64,000 bases of DNA from Celoporthe dispersa (taxonomy: Eukaryota > Ascomycota > Sordariomycetes > Diaporthales > Cryphonectriaceae): assembly GCA_016584495.1 (NCBI GenBank), contig WAID01000004.1, positions 1,054,001-1,118,000 on the forward strand, given 5' to 3'. Of this stretch, positions 1-10,337 are shown one piece after another (position 1 is the first letter of the stretch; each line of letters starts with the position of its first letter). The position numbers were made by a program, and so were the translations under genes. Below the pieces are notes generated by a model. The model was not told where the DNA came from and searched no databases. It saw only the letters and a program-made list of their open reading frames with translations.

Positions 1-2092
1 CCGTCTCGCACATGAATCTATCTTCGCCAAAGTCTTATCGGGACGGTCGTCGTAATGGTAGTCGATGTCGGCACCGGCCTTCAGCAGCAGGTTGACTACT
101 GAGTCAGCCCCCCCCAAATAGCCAGCTGGAGGGCAGAAGGCACGTGACCCCATACCGGGGAAGATTTTGGTCTCTCCACCGGGCATCCGTGGTCGAGCAA
201 GAGCTTGATGCAAGCACAAAACTCGTCCTGCACATCTTCCGGGTCATTTGAAAAAGACCGAAGTCCTGACAGCAAGAAGTCTTCTAACACAATGCAGTGC
301 CTGCACTCTTCGCTGCAGCCCGGATCTTTCGCACTAGCACCGAGTTTCAGCAGACTCTGCAGTTTCGAATATGGCTTAGAGCCTCGCACTGAGAACAGGA
401 TGCCTTTGGGGAGGAAATCCATTGTACGACTCGCAGCTCCAACCTGGGAAGTCACGGCTTGGTGAAGCAGGAGTATCGTGTCGCCGTCAGCACGATCGCT
501 CTCTGCAGCGATTTGGAAGTGACGTGGACCGATGGTGATTCCTTGGCCCTTTGTGTCTTCACGGAGCAGCAACTCGAGCAGGTCATTATTCCCGCGCATT
601 ATCGCCAGGTCTAGAGCGCAGGGGTTGTGCTCAGAGGGCGGCCGCAGTTTAGCGCCCCGGAGCAACAAAAGCCTCGCAATTTTCGCCGCAACGCCGTGAT
701 TATACTTGAGCTCGGGATCCCAGGCTGCCAGCTCCAAGGGCGAGAAATCGAGTCCGTCCATAGTCTCATTAGCGTCTGCACCCTCTCTCAACAGCCGCTC
801 CACTGCCGGAATATTCTCGTGATAAATAGCAGCTTGAAGGAGGCTCATCATCGGTGGCAACTGGCTGCAATAGATCAACTGACCAAACCCCACACCCACA
901 TGCAAGGGATAGTACCAAGTACGCAAACAGGACGGCACGCGATAGCCCAATCCAAAGCGGCTTTTCTCCAGGAACCAGGCTAGGACGTCGCAGCTCTTAT
1001 CGTCCGACAGGGCAAGGCTCAATATTTGGTCCAAGAATCCGTCGTTTGTCGCCCCACGTGATTGTTCGAGCGGATCAAGAAGGCCACGCGACAGTAAGCC
1101 TAGAGATCGGAGGAATCCAAGGAAGACGCCCTTGTTTCTGAAAGAGACATTACAGCCTGTGATCGTCTCGAGGGCATAACGCATATCATTTGTAGTAAGG
1201 TAGACGACCAGGCGGATGAACTCTACCGTGACTGACTCGGGGGTGCCGGTATGCAGGATTGCCGCAGTCGACGCATGGTCACTCTGGTGGACTTGTGGAC
1301 TGATCGCCTGCAGGATTGCTCTGATTCTCTTCGTGCTGTTCGGCGGCTTCACGGGCCCTCCATATCGTCTCTGGGGAATCAGGGCTTCGAAAGGCCGAAG
1401 GAGCTCCAGGAATGTTGGTTCCTGGCCCAAGACCCTGGCAACCGCCATTGTCGCTTCGTGAGGTCCAAGTCGCACAAGGTATTCTGTGCTCCGGGGTCAG
1501 TCAGTGCGCGCTCGATGCACTAGCTTGGAAGATGAGCATACCGCGGAATTGCTTATTCCATTGCATCCAAGGCAAAGTTTGCGGCCAGTCCATCTCGTCC
1601 ATCACCGGGGAGGGAGTCTGCACGCGCACAAGGGATTCTGGCGGCGGGGATGTGGGGGAGTAGGCCATGGGAATAGAGGAAGAGGATAGTGCTGAGTGCA
1701 GGTGGCGATTCGCCCGGCGCCAAAAGTCTTCATCCGGCAGAGGTCGCCCAGACACCTCCACCCGGCTCTCCCTGCCCTCCAGCAGTCTCTGAAACCGCTG
1801 TGCGACCATAATGTCATAGTCCTTTGCATGGAGTTTTTGATAATATTTCCATTTCCTATTGAGGCGGTACTCATAGGCCTTGGGTCTGTGTTTTCGCATG
1901 TCAATATAAGCTAGGACGGGCTTGTAATGGAGTTCGTGAATGTTTCACTCACTTCTGATCGAACCCATACGTATCTTTCATGTGTTCGGCGATGAATGCT
2001 ATTGTCTTACGCTCCACCACAAAGAGACGATGGATCTCACTCCTGTGGATTTCCCACTCGTCGAGCCGCCGCACAGTCTTGCGTCTGGGCAT
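1..2092 (-). CDS. Clr5-domain ankyrin-repeat protein (partial, frameshifted)
   Basis: No precise function is known for this family; Clr5 is a fungal N-terminal helical domain often joined to ankyrin repeats. The start is the ATG at 2092 (MPRRKTVRRL). Exon 1 is 2092-1953, exon 2 is 1885-1542 and exon 3 runs from 1483 off the left edge. Both introns (68 and 58 nt, donors GTGAGT and GTATGC, acceptors CACAG) join in phase. The spliced N terminus has the Clr5 pattern: W-E-I-H, then HMKDTYGF, then YEYRLNRKWKYY. Exon 3 carries ankyrin motifs such as SPLELAAWDPE and ARLLLLRGA. The frame breaks at a C8 run (108-115). One more base would give a perfect repeat (LAIWGGADSVVNLLLKAGAD) that stays open to position 1. 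The gene is either a pseudogene or contains a sequencing error. The C terminus is outside the window. Confidence 0.82.
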
Positions 2093-3106
2093 CTTGTGGT
2101 GCTGGTGTGAGATCACCTGGGCAGGTTGAGAGATGAAATGCACGTGATGAACAACTGTGGAAATACCGAAGGCCAAATTAAAGAAACTGATGATGTTGGA
2201 GAGAATCTAGGTGCTGTGCACTGTCACTTCTTACTCAAATAGAGTGGTTGATGAAAAAGGGTTGCGGGCACCTGGAACATCGGTGAGATTTTGGAGCAGT
2301 TCATCGGAGTCTTGGCCCGAATTTATAGAAACAAGACTCTGCTTTTGGCGTGTATTGGGATATCGTATTATGCAACCTATTCCTCGCTTAAAGACAGGTT
2401 TGATGCGAGAGAATTGCCTAGTCTCGCTGTATAAGGTAATATTGGAGAAAGACAACATTATAAGCATCAATTTATGGAATAAACGAAACCCCCAAAACGG
2501 TCCCCCCTAGCATGTGTGACCATAAGCAGACACCAAGGCATACATAGTACTCGGGCAAACCAGGTGGCTCACATGTGTCGAACATGTGCTCCAAGCCAGA
2601 CTCATGGAGAGGGGGCGCAGCAAACTGCCACCCCATAGGCCAGCGCGAAACCCGAGAACAGGGGATTCTCCCCCTCAAGAGTCCCACAGCCCACCAGCAC
2701 TGGGGCTTATGCAGCAGATTTTGGCTTGTTTGGTGTGTCCACCTTGAAAGCTATTGGTGAGCTGCAAAACCCCAAACCTGAAGCCCTGCTTCCCCCGCTG
2801 GGGTCGAAGCTAAAAAACAGGAAGGGGTAGGGGGAGGGGCGGTTAAGGCGTTTTGCATGCACATGGTCATTGGCTCCCTATGAACTGACTAACATGATTC
2901 TGAATTCGTCTGCGCGGGATTGGCCTCGTAAGACCAAGGTACCCTGTTTTGGGGTTTTGTTTTCTGCTACTTGGTAAGATCTAGTGAAAAGGCATGCATT
3001 GTACACACAGATAATCCTAGGTTTGGGGTTTTGTATTCTACTGGAGCAAAAGGTCTGTGGAAATTGTGGTCAAGCTCTATGAAACCACAGGTACCAGGCT
3101 TTGGAC
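2093..3106. other. Intergenic, no gene recognised
   Basis: This stretch lies between the start of the Clr5-ankyrin gene and the TATA-like site of the next candidate gene. It is fairly AT-rich compared with the core of the window. Open frames are short and have no recognisable motif. I see no repeat beyond short A and T runs. Confidence 0.5.
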
Positions 3107-3121
3107 AAAATATATATATAT
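3107..3121 (+). promoter_or_regulatory. TATA-like element upstream of a small ORF
   Basis: AAAATATATATATAT lies about 125 bp before the ATG at 3246. It is followed by a CT-rich leader typical of fungal 5' ends. It could drive the small ORF; nothing else supports it. Confidence 0.35.
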
Positions 3122-3245
3122 CAGGCCTGCCTTTGCGTGAAGTCTGGGGACTCTGAGCATCTTCTTCCATACTCTAGTCTCGACAGCGTCAACAGCCCAA
3201 CATCCTCACAGTCTCTCCATTTTCCACAATTCTTCTCAGAAGACC

Positions 3246-3482
3246 ATGGCACTCCCTATCCAGATAGCTATTATGATCACAATGCTATCAATCACAGCTC
3301 TTGCTGCATCTGTCGCCATCTGGGAGACCATCTGCCGCTACAAGCAACAATGTCAGCTCAATACAAGTTCACCATATACTAGTTCACACAAGATCACTAA
3401 CATTTCAGAAGCTACGAATGGCCAAGATGTGCCAATGGACTCTGCTGGCTCTGTCCCAGCTGGGTACTCTCGCAATGTCTAA
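3246..3482 (+). CDS. Possible small single-pass membrane or secreted protein (78 aa)
   Basis: The ATG sits in a strong context (AGACCATGG). The first 25 residues (MALPIQIAIMITMLSITALA onward) form a hydrophobic segment that could be a signal peptide or membrane anchor. A polar Ser/Thr-rich tail with two Cys follows. A TATA-like run and a CT-rich leader precede it. GTGAGT directly follows the TAA, so a 3' UTR intron or a different splice form is possible. I recognise no family. The ORF is short, and a chance ORF remains a serious alternative. Confidence 0.33.
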   Translation: MALPIQIAIMITMLSITALAASVAIWETICRYKQQCQLNTSSPYTSSHKITNISEATNGQDVPMDSAGSVPAGYSRNV

Positions 3483-3644
3483 GTGAGTCTAGGTTTTATG
3501 CATTGTAATAAACACTGCACTCATCCATGAATCCCAGAATACACAAAAACTTGAAGCTAATATTAAACAAAAAGTGACTGAAGGGACCGCATTTCGATCT
3601 TCTCGATGCGATGCTAGGACCGAAGAGGTCGAGGCTCGACTCTT

Positions 3645-4039
3645 GCAATCCAGGAATGAAGAGCTGAATATGTATTTTCATAATCATTACTAACAAAATA
3701 AATCATTGTACATGGATTTTTAGTTGTCAATCCATGTATGCAGTTGACACGTAGCTGATTAGTCTCAAAGTCAGTGAATATCTACATCCAGTTTATGTTT
3801 CCATAGTACAACAGGTTTGACTCTTTGACACTGCTCTTGTTAGTATTGAAGGGACCTCAGAGGCTAGGATGACGTAACGTGCCGTTACGTAAGCAGAGAG
3901 GGATATGTCTTCAGGCCCTCAGGCCTTCAGCTAGCTAGCCTCTCTCTTCACCTTTCACACTCATCACCGAATAGACTGGAACCATTCATGCTTCGTTTCT
4001 GTTTGAGTGATTCTTGAGGGCCATCTTCAGCTCCCGATA
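3645..4039 (+). repeat. Diverged LTR-type repeat, copy 1
   Basis: This sequence resembles 62600-63567 in the same orientation. Matching blocks include ATCCAGG.ATGAAGAGCTGAAT at 3645-3668, TTTGA.ACTGCTCTTGTTAG near 3825-3844, and a block of about 155 bp at 3883-4039 with AGGCCCTCAGGCC, TAGCTAGCTAGCCTCTCTC, ACCGAATAGA.TGGAACC and CTTCAGCTCCCGATA. In copy 2 the first block contains a TATA box, as in a U3/R junction, so I infer a decayed solo LTR. No gag or pol coding sequence is seen beside it. Confidence 0.6.
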
Positions 4040-5746
4040 GGACGAGCGGACGGAACGGAAGGAAGACGGAGCCGGAGCAGGCCCTCGTGGTCCGGCAGCC
4101 GGGCTTGTGTCGAGTGAGCGCCGGAGCAGCGCGCCATGCCCGTATCAGGGGGGAGCTGGGTCAGCGAAGAGGATGCAGCAATTTTACTACTTTTGCTTCC
4201 ACCCGGGTCCCTTTAGGCGGCAGACAGACCTGCGTGGTGCCAAGGCGCATTGCCTGTGGGAAAAGGAGTCGGTCGGTGTTCTTTGTAATGCACCAATCTG
4301 TATCGGCGCACTCCAGGACCCCCCCCCCTCTAGGCATTTGAAAGAGAAAAAAAAAGAAGGAAAAAAAATCCATATAAATCCAGCATAAGGCGAAATTCGG
4401 CACGCTGGGGCCCTCGCAACAGGATATACAGTACTATGGGCCATAAGGGAGAGCTCAGAACGCATACAGAAGTTATGATGGAAGGAAAACATGAAGGATG
4501 GAGGTTCCAGCCAGTCAGCCTTCTTCTGGGGACCCCCTGCATGTCGGCAGGTCGGGGCCCACGGAAACAAACCCACCCGAGAGGGCCTTGGCCCTGAAGG
4601 ATTCAGCCTGTCCCTGTCTTGAGGTTCAGCTGCTGCGGTGCCCCAATACCGTAGTGGTGGAGATCCTCTTGTCTCCTCTGTCAATCTCTCTCCAATTGCG
4701 GCTGATGATCCCATCTGACCAGCACAGCATAGCACGCACGCACCCACCTTTCAGCTCTATCTTTAGGGCTGCGCGGGACCGTTTTTTTCTTCTTCTTCTC
4801 TCTTTTGCCGTCCTGCACAGCCCTGCTCTCTCGGGTGTCCTTCTTATTGGCCTGGTCGCTAATTCTCACGCATCATGACCTCGAGCTTGACCTCGACCTA
4901 GACCACGTGCGGTAAGTTGTACAGTATGCACCATGGGCTGTCTTGTCCCGTGTACGGCCGCTCGTCCGTCCGGAATGCTCTTTGCCGTCGACGGGACCTG
5001 CGTCGAGACCTGCATATGTCTTGTCGCGGGAGATGACTACCTAGTCTTGTCTCGTCTATTTCAGTCACAAGTCAGACCAGACCGACTCACAAGATTTCGA
5101 GCGAGAAAAGAAGAAAAGAAGAAGAAGAAAAAACACCCGCCAATCTCATCTTCACACAGTGGGGAGGAGGAAGAAGAAGAAGAAGATCGACGTTCGTCTT
5201 TTGTTCTTCCTACGGACCAGCGATCCATTCTTCTTGGCAAGGTTGGCTACTTGCCCAGATCCCGTCGAGGGTTTTTCTTCCTTGGCTTATTTTTTAAATG
5301 TTGGCTGCCTAGTTCTCCCTTGTTTGCCCCGGGTGGATCTCCTGGTAGTATGAGTGGTGTGGTCTTGTACTCTGTGTCTGTCTCTCCGCTGCGCCACTTT
5401 GGGCCCGTGGACCGCCGTCCGCAGCCAGGATCGCCTTGCACAGCAGAGAGTTAGGTACTCGATAGAGAGAGAGAGAGACAGAGTAATAAAATGAGGCTGT
5501 ACCGGCTTAGTGGCCCTGTCATCCATATTACTTATTATTCCTTTGTCCGTCGTCCCGAGTTTCTCAGTTCAGAAACTTTCTTTTCTCGGGTTTCTCTCTC
5601 TCTCTCTTCTTAATCTTCCCTTGCATGTCACGCATATCCCAAACATTTGTTGTAGATCGAGATATATCCAACACAACGAGAAGGGAAAAATAAAACACAA
5701 AGAGAGGGGAGGAAGAATAAGAAACAAGACAGCAAAGCATCCAGAC
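4040..5746. other. Upstream region of the DUF7053 gene; no gene recognised
   Basis: This is 1.7 kb with CT-rich and GA-rich tracts, including an A/G-only run near 5104-5132 and a GA run near 5465-5480. These are usual in fungal promoters and 5' UTRs. The longer open frames (about 170-186 codons) are low in complexity and show no family features. I treat it as promoter and leader DNA. Confidence 0.5.
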
Positions 5747-7197
5747 ATGTCTAAGAGAACAGTCTTCACAACCATCAGCCCGCTGCCGGCGGCATCTCCC
5801 GCGAGGTCGTCACCGACTTCCTGCACAACCACACCGAGATGATCGACCTGAACCCGCTCGTGATAGAACGCCACCCCATCGAGCCCCCCGAGGCTGCCGA
5901 CCCGGACGAGAAGGCCTGTGTCTGGTACTCCCTCACGGACAAGATCGACTACCTCCCCGGAGGCAAGGTCTCGGGCGACGTCAGCTACACCTGCGCGTTC
6001 CACGACCTCCCCACGGGCATCCAGACACACTGCCGGGCGCCCCTGGGCGTCGACATCCGCGACAGGTGGACCCTCAACGGCTCCCCTGCCCGGTGAGGCC
6101 CCCCGAGCGGCCCGAGCTGGGCCTCCACGCCCCCGCGAGCGGGCTGTACCTGCGTGAGGACTGCGACCTGCGCTGCAACATCCTCATGACGGGCTTCGTC
6201 AAGAAGAATCTGAAGAAGTCCCACGCCGCGCTCGTCGACAGGCTGGTCGAGAAGGCCCGCGCCGTGTCCGTGGCAGCAGCAGCGGCGCCATCATCAACCA
6301 TAACAACAACAACATCAACAACATCATCATCATCACAGGAGGACGGAGCCGGACCGGTCTCGCCGGCCTTTGTGCTGCCGCTCTCGCCGCCTCTCTCTCA
6401 GATCACCACCACCACCACCTCCTCCTCCTCCACCCGTCAGCATAGCCTCGCGCGGAAGCCCGTCCAGACCCCGTCACCACCACCGCAGGTGTTCAGCTCA
6501 CCGCCGTCGCCCTTCTTCCTGGAGGACCAGAGGAGCAGCCCGCCTCCCCAGGACCACCCGGCGACGGCGTACGCGCAGCACCCACCATCCCGGACACCAC
6601 CACCGCTCCCACCAAAGGCGGACAGCGTGCAGGCCCAGGTCCACGCGCAGCTCTACGCCTCGTGCCCTTCTGCCCTCCGCGCGCCCATCCACGCCCCGCA
6701 GTTCCCAGCCGCACGCCAGAGGGCGACGTCGGCGGCGTCGACGACGACAGCACCACCATCGCCTCCTCCTCCTTCCTACACCCCGCCAGAGCCACCAGCA
6801 GCCCGCCCGCATCATCACCACCCCCTGGACGTCCCCTCGCCGCTGCGCATCCGCGGCTCCTCGGTCGGGTCGGCAGGCAGCTACTACCCAGGGAGGAGCG
6901 GCCCTCCGTCGCTGTCGACCAGCAGCGAGGCGCAGCACCCAGACTACCCGCACCTGAGCCCGTACTGCCCCACCGACGGCAGCAGCTCGCCTGACGAACC
7001 CCTCCCGCGGACGCCTCCGCTGCCGCCCGCACCCCCTCGCGGCTGGGCTGGGTGTCGTGGGTGGCGGGTGGAGCAAGGAAGAGGCGGACGATGACGACTT
7101 TGGCTGTCCTGCGGTGCTGAGGCCTGGCAGTGGTGGTGTGAGCAGCGCGGGTCTCAGCGGGCGGTTGGACGGGCCGTTTGTTGCTGAACTGGACTGA
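5747..7197 (+). CDS. DUF7053-family protein, frameshifted in four places
   Basis: This is a fungus-specific family of unknown biochemical function. The start ATG at 5747 gives the family N terminus MSKRTVFTTISPLP. The conserved core follows: VVTDFLHNHTEMIDLNP, CVWYSLTDKIDYLPGG, CAFHDLPTGIQTHC, then ASGLYLREDCDLRCNI, FVKKNLKKSHAALVDRLVEK. The rest is a Pro/Ser/Thr-rich, presumably disordered tail ending GRLDGPFVAELD at 7197. The frame changes at about 5786-5793 (one base missing), 6081-6086 (one extra), 6099-6104 (one extra C) and 7032-7036 (one extra C). Correcting these gives exactly 483 codons including stop, about 482 aa. No intron explains the shifts. It is either a pseudogene or an intact gene with sequence errors; the preserved tail favours error. 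Confidence 0.82.
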
Positions 7198-7755
7198 GTT
7201 GGATGGTCTGGAGGGAGGAAGGAAGCATTATGAGACGGCGTTTGGTTCTTTTTTCTTCTTTCTTTTTTTGTTTCTGGGCATTTCAGTCTGTATACCTCCA
7301 TCATTCGCTGGAACGGATTATTACCCGTTTGCATTCTTTCTATGTATGGACACGCATGAGCATTCATTCGTTAAAGAGGTTATGTACATTGCATCATAAG
7401 AGACACTTGCACTCAGAAGATCTGCAGCACTTCACCAGGTGGAAAGGTCTCAAGAATAAACCACTAACCAATGTCGTCAAGGTATGTCTTGCCCCTGAGC
7501 ATCATTATCTACACCGAAGTGAAACCTAATAAATAAAAAAAAGACACCAAAATATTATCCCATGCACAGTAGGCATGCCAACAACACCGTCCTCCCCTCC
7601 TCCCTTTTCAGCCCTCTCCTCGCATTACCCAACCAGCCTAAACAAGAAGAGAAGGAAGAAAATACAGAAAAAAAATATGACAAGAAACTTCTTTTTCCCA
7701 AAATGTAGCTTCCTCCTCCCGCCGGCCCTTCACAATTCTCCCTCCCGGCCCTCCT
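7198..7755. other. Convergent 3' intergenic region
   Basis: This lies between the tail-to-tail DUF7053 gene and the GPI-type gene. It is T-rich after the stop (7247-7272) and contains AATAAA-like sequences near 7529-7540. No gene is recognised. Confidence 0.5.
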
Positions 7756-8360
7756 CTACAGGACCATGGCAGCGAGACCAGCCATGCCCAGGACACCAGC
7801 TATGGCGTGCTGCTGCTTGTCGGCGGCGCCGGTCACGTACGCGACGGGCGGGGCCACGGCCTGGGTGGCCTGGACGTAGGTGGCAGCAGCGGCGCCTGCT
7901 CCTCCAGCCTGGCCTCCGGCGGCCGCACCTCCCATTGCACCGGATCCCTGGTCCTTTTCGAGTGTCATGCTTGTCAGCCTCCCAAGTCCTATCTGTCTCT
8001 TATCGTATCCTCATGCTGGGCGGGCGAGAAAAGGAAAAGGGGGGGGGCACATACCCAGCCTGCCATCACGGTGCAAGGGCAGTTGGTAATAGTAATAGTC
8101 TCATCGGAGGTAGTGGCCGTGTAATACACATCGTTCCACGTGACCACCGTGGGCTCGGGGCACACGGTCGTGAACCAGTCGACCACGGTCCAGCCGCCGG
8201 GCGTGCTGCTCGAGGCGGGAGGAGGGGGAGGGGGCGCTGAGCTCGAGGCCACGGCGATGAGAGGGGTGACCTGGGGGGGAGGTGCTGGGTCAGCACCGTC
8301 GGCGCGGGCGGAGACGACGGCCGCGGCCGCGAGGGTGGTCATGAGGGTCTTGATCTGCAT
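7756..8360 (-). CDS. Small secreted, probably GPI-anchored protein
   Basis: Exon 1 is 8360-8055 and exon 2 is 7992-7756. They are joined in phase 0 across a 62-nt intron (donor GTATGT, acceptor GACAG), giving 181 aa. The N terminus (MQIKTLMTTLAAAAVVSARA) is a typical signal peptide. A Pro/Ser-rich stretch follows, then VVDWFTTVCPEPTVVTWNDV and ITITNCPCTV with three Cys. A Gly/Ala-rich linker and a hydrophobic C terminus (AIAGVLGMAGLAAMVL) resemble a GPI attachment signal. The layout matches fungal cell-wall or plasma-membrane GPI proteins with a W-x3-T-x-C-PEPT motif. The exact role is unknown. Confidence 0.75.
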
Positions 8361-8437
8361 CTTGACGAGAGAGTTGTGATGATCGTTTCAAGTGGTGTGA
8401 CTTGACGAGGACAGATGAGTGACAAAGAAAGAGGGAA

Positions 8438-8484
8438 AGAAAGAGAGAGAGTGTGTGTGTCAGTGAGTGAGTGAGTGCGTGCGT
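8438..8484. repeat. Simple repeats (GA, GT, GTGA, GTGC)
   Basis: Short runs of AG, GT, GAGT and GCGT repeat units abut each other immediately upstream of the GPI-type gene, probably within its promoter or leader. Confidence 0.8.
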
Positions 8485-9159
8485 GCTCGTGGATGATGAT
8501 GAGAGACCAGACAGCATCTTCCCCAGGGAGACGAGAATCCCTTCTTCTTATACCCGCAAGACAACGCGTCCATCAACAGGGAACCTAAGATACCAGACGC
8601 GAGAGGGAGACCGAGTGGCGTGCTGATCCCCTTGCCGTCTGTCTCACGGCATGGAAAAGAAGAACGGAAGAAGAAAGGAGGGCAAAAAGGAAACAACATC
8701 GCGTGATGAGCCGTCTGGAGAATGAAGAACTTCGTGGTAGATGAAACCTGCGCGGCCATCGAGCCCGCTCTAGGGAGGCAAGAGAGGCAAAGAGGCTAAG
8801 CTAAGATGTCAGCTAAATTACCTTCACATTATAAAGAAGAAAAGTCTACACGCCTGTGGAACATACCGCGTCGAGGCGCGTCTGGGCCAAAGGGAAACTC
8901 GGTGGGTGGAATGCAGGGAGCAGAAGACGACGGGGCAGGCCGATTTACTTTGCATTCCACCAGGCCGCCCTGGCGCGACACGTACGCGACCTGAGCAATC
9001 AAACGCGAGACGTATTCTGGAATCTGTTGAGAGAAATATTTTGGCGATCCTCTGCTCTTCTCGGTCCATGTCTGCTGCTGGGGAGGCGAGGGAGGCGTTT
9101 GTAGGTGATGTCACCGCTTGGTTTGGATTCTGGTATCGTTTGCCCGCAACTGATTCATC

Positions 9160-9224
9160 GATATATACACACACATATACACACACGCTCTTTCTCTCAC
9201 TCTCACTCTCTCACTCTCTCTTTG
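9160..9224. repeat. CA and CT dinucleotide repeats
   Basis: An ATAT/ACAC stretch passes into a CTCTCACTCT tract about 65 bp long, a compound microsatellite in non-coding DNA. Confidence 0.85.
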
Positions 9225-10337
9225 GATGCCTGAAAAGCCAGCCCTTTGTCGGTTGGCCCCCGCCGTGACGCGTAAGGTCGAGTGAGGGAGGAGGCCGCTT
9301 CACTTCGACCCCGTCGTGCACAGCTCTCTTGACTTGGACGCCGCCCAGATAGATGATGTACCGGGCCCGGTCTCGTCGAAGGGAAACAACCATCCCCCGG
9401 CCCCCTTCCTTTTCTCCTCATCAGATTCTTGTTCCAAAAGGATTAAATGGCCGCCCTGACCCCGGCCCGGAGCACACTCTAAAAGATTTCCCATCCACAC
9501 GGTTAATGAATATTTCTCTTTCTTTCCCTCTCTTCATAAACCTCCCCTTTTGACCACCCACATGCAAAAATCAAAAGAGACTCCGTTGACACCGTGCGTC
9601 AGCGTTGCTTTGTTTGTGGGGTTCGACTTGCACGGTGACAAGGCCAAAAATGTCATGACCCACGCACATAATCAACGACGAACCTAAATCCCCCGCCCCT
9701 CCCTCCTTTCGTGCTCGCCGCCTCTCCTTAGGCGACATCTATAACCAGTCCCATCAAAAACGCCATCACTTCCAAAGCCCCCATGACAACAAGAAATGAG
9801 AAAGAAGAAAAAAATCAAACAGAAATGAACAACAGCGCGTGTCGTGGCGCTGGGTGCGTGCGGAGGTTCGGAAAAGATGGCATCAGCCTGCCGACAACCC
9901 TCCCCCCCCAACCCGGTTCGATCTGTATGTGTGGAAGCGCCGGGCCGGTGGTCCGAAATGATGCACTGCCGTCGCTGCAGCAGATAGATACCACCTCGAT
10001 GGACTACGCGACTGCGTTCCAGATGGTGAGGACGGATTGAGTGCGATATGTCGTCGGCATCGAACCCTTTTGGGGTGTCCAACCAGGCCAACAGTAGGGA
10101 CCCCCAGGCTGTTCGGTCTCCACACTCCTCCACTCGTGGGCCAAGTGCGTCCTTCCGCTACAGCTGGTGATCTCACAGAAAACCCCGGCCGGTGTCATTG
10201 GAAGCTTGATGTTTCGCGTCGTGGCCGTCGCGCCCCGGGAGCTGCCATCTGTCCTCCTCCCCCCTCCCTCACCACCTGGTCAACAGGAATCATGGGATCT
10301 CCCGCGGTGGAAAAAGCGCTGCTAGATCCCACAACTC

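Larger units (their letters stand above)
8361..10337. other. Intergenic with microsatellites; no gene recognised
   Basis: This includes the upstream region of the GPI-type gene and the 3' flank of flbA. It contains purine/pyrimidine and dinucleotide repeats listed separately. None of the open frames has family-like sequence or a good exon structure. Confidence 0.5.
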
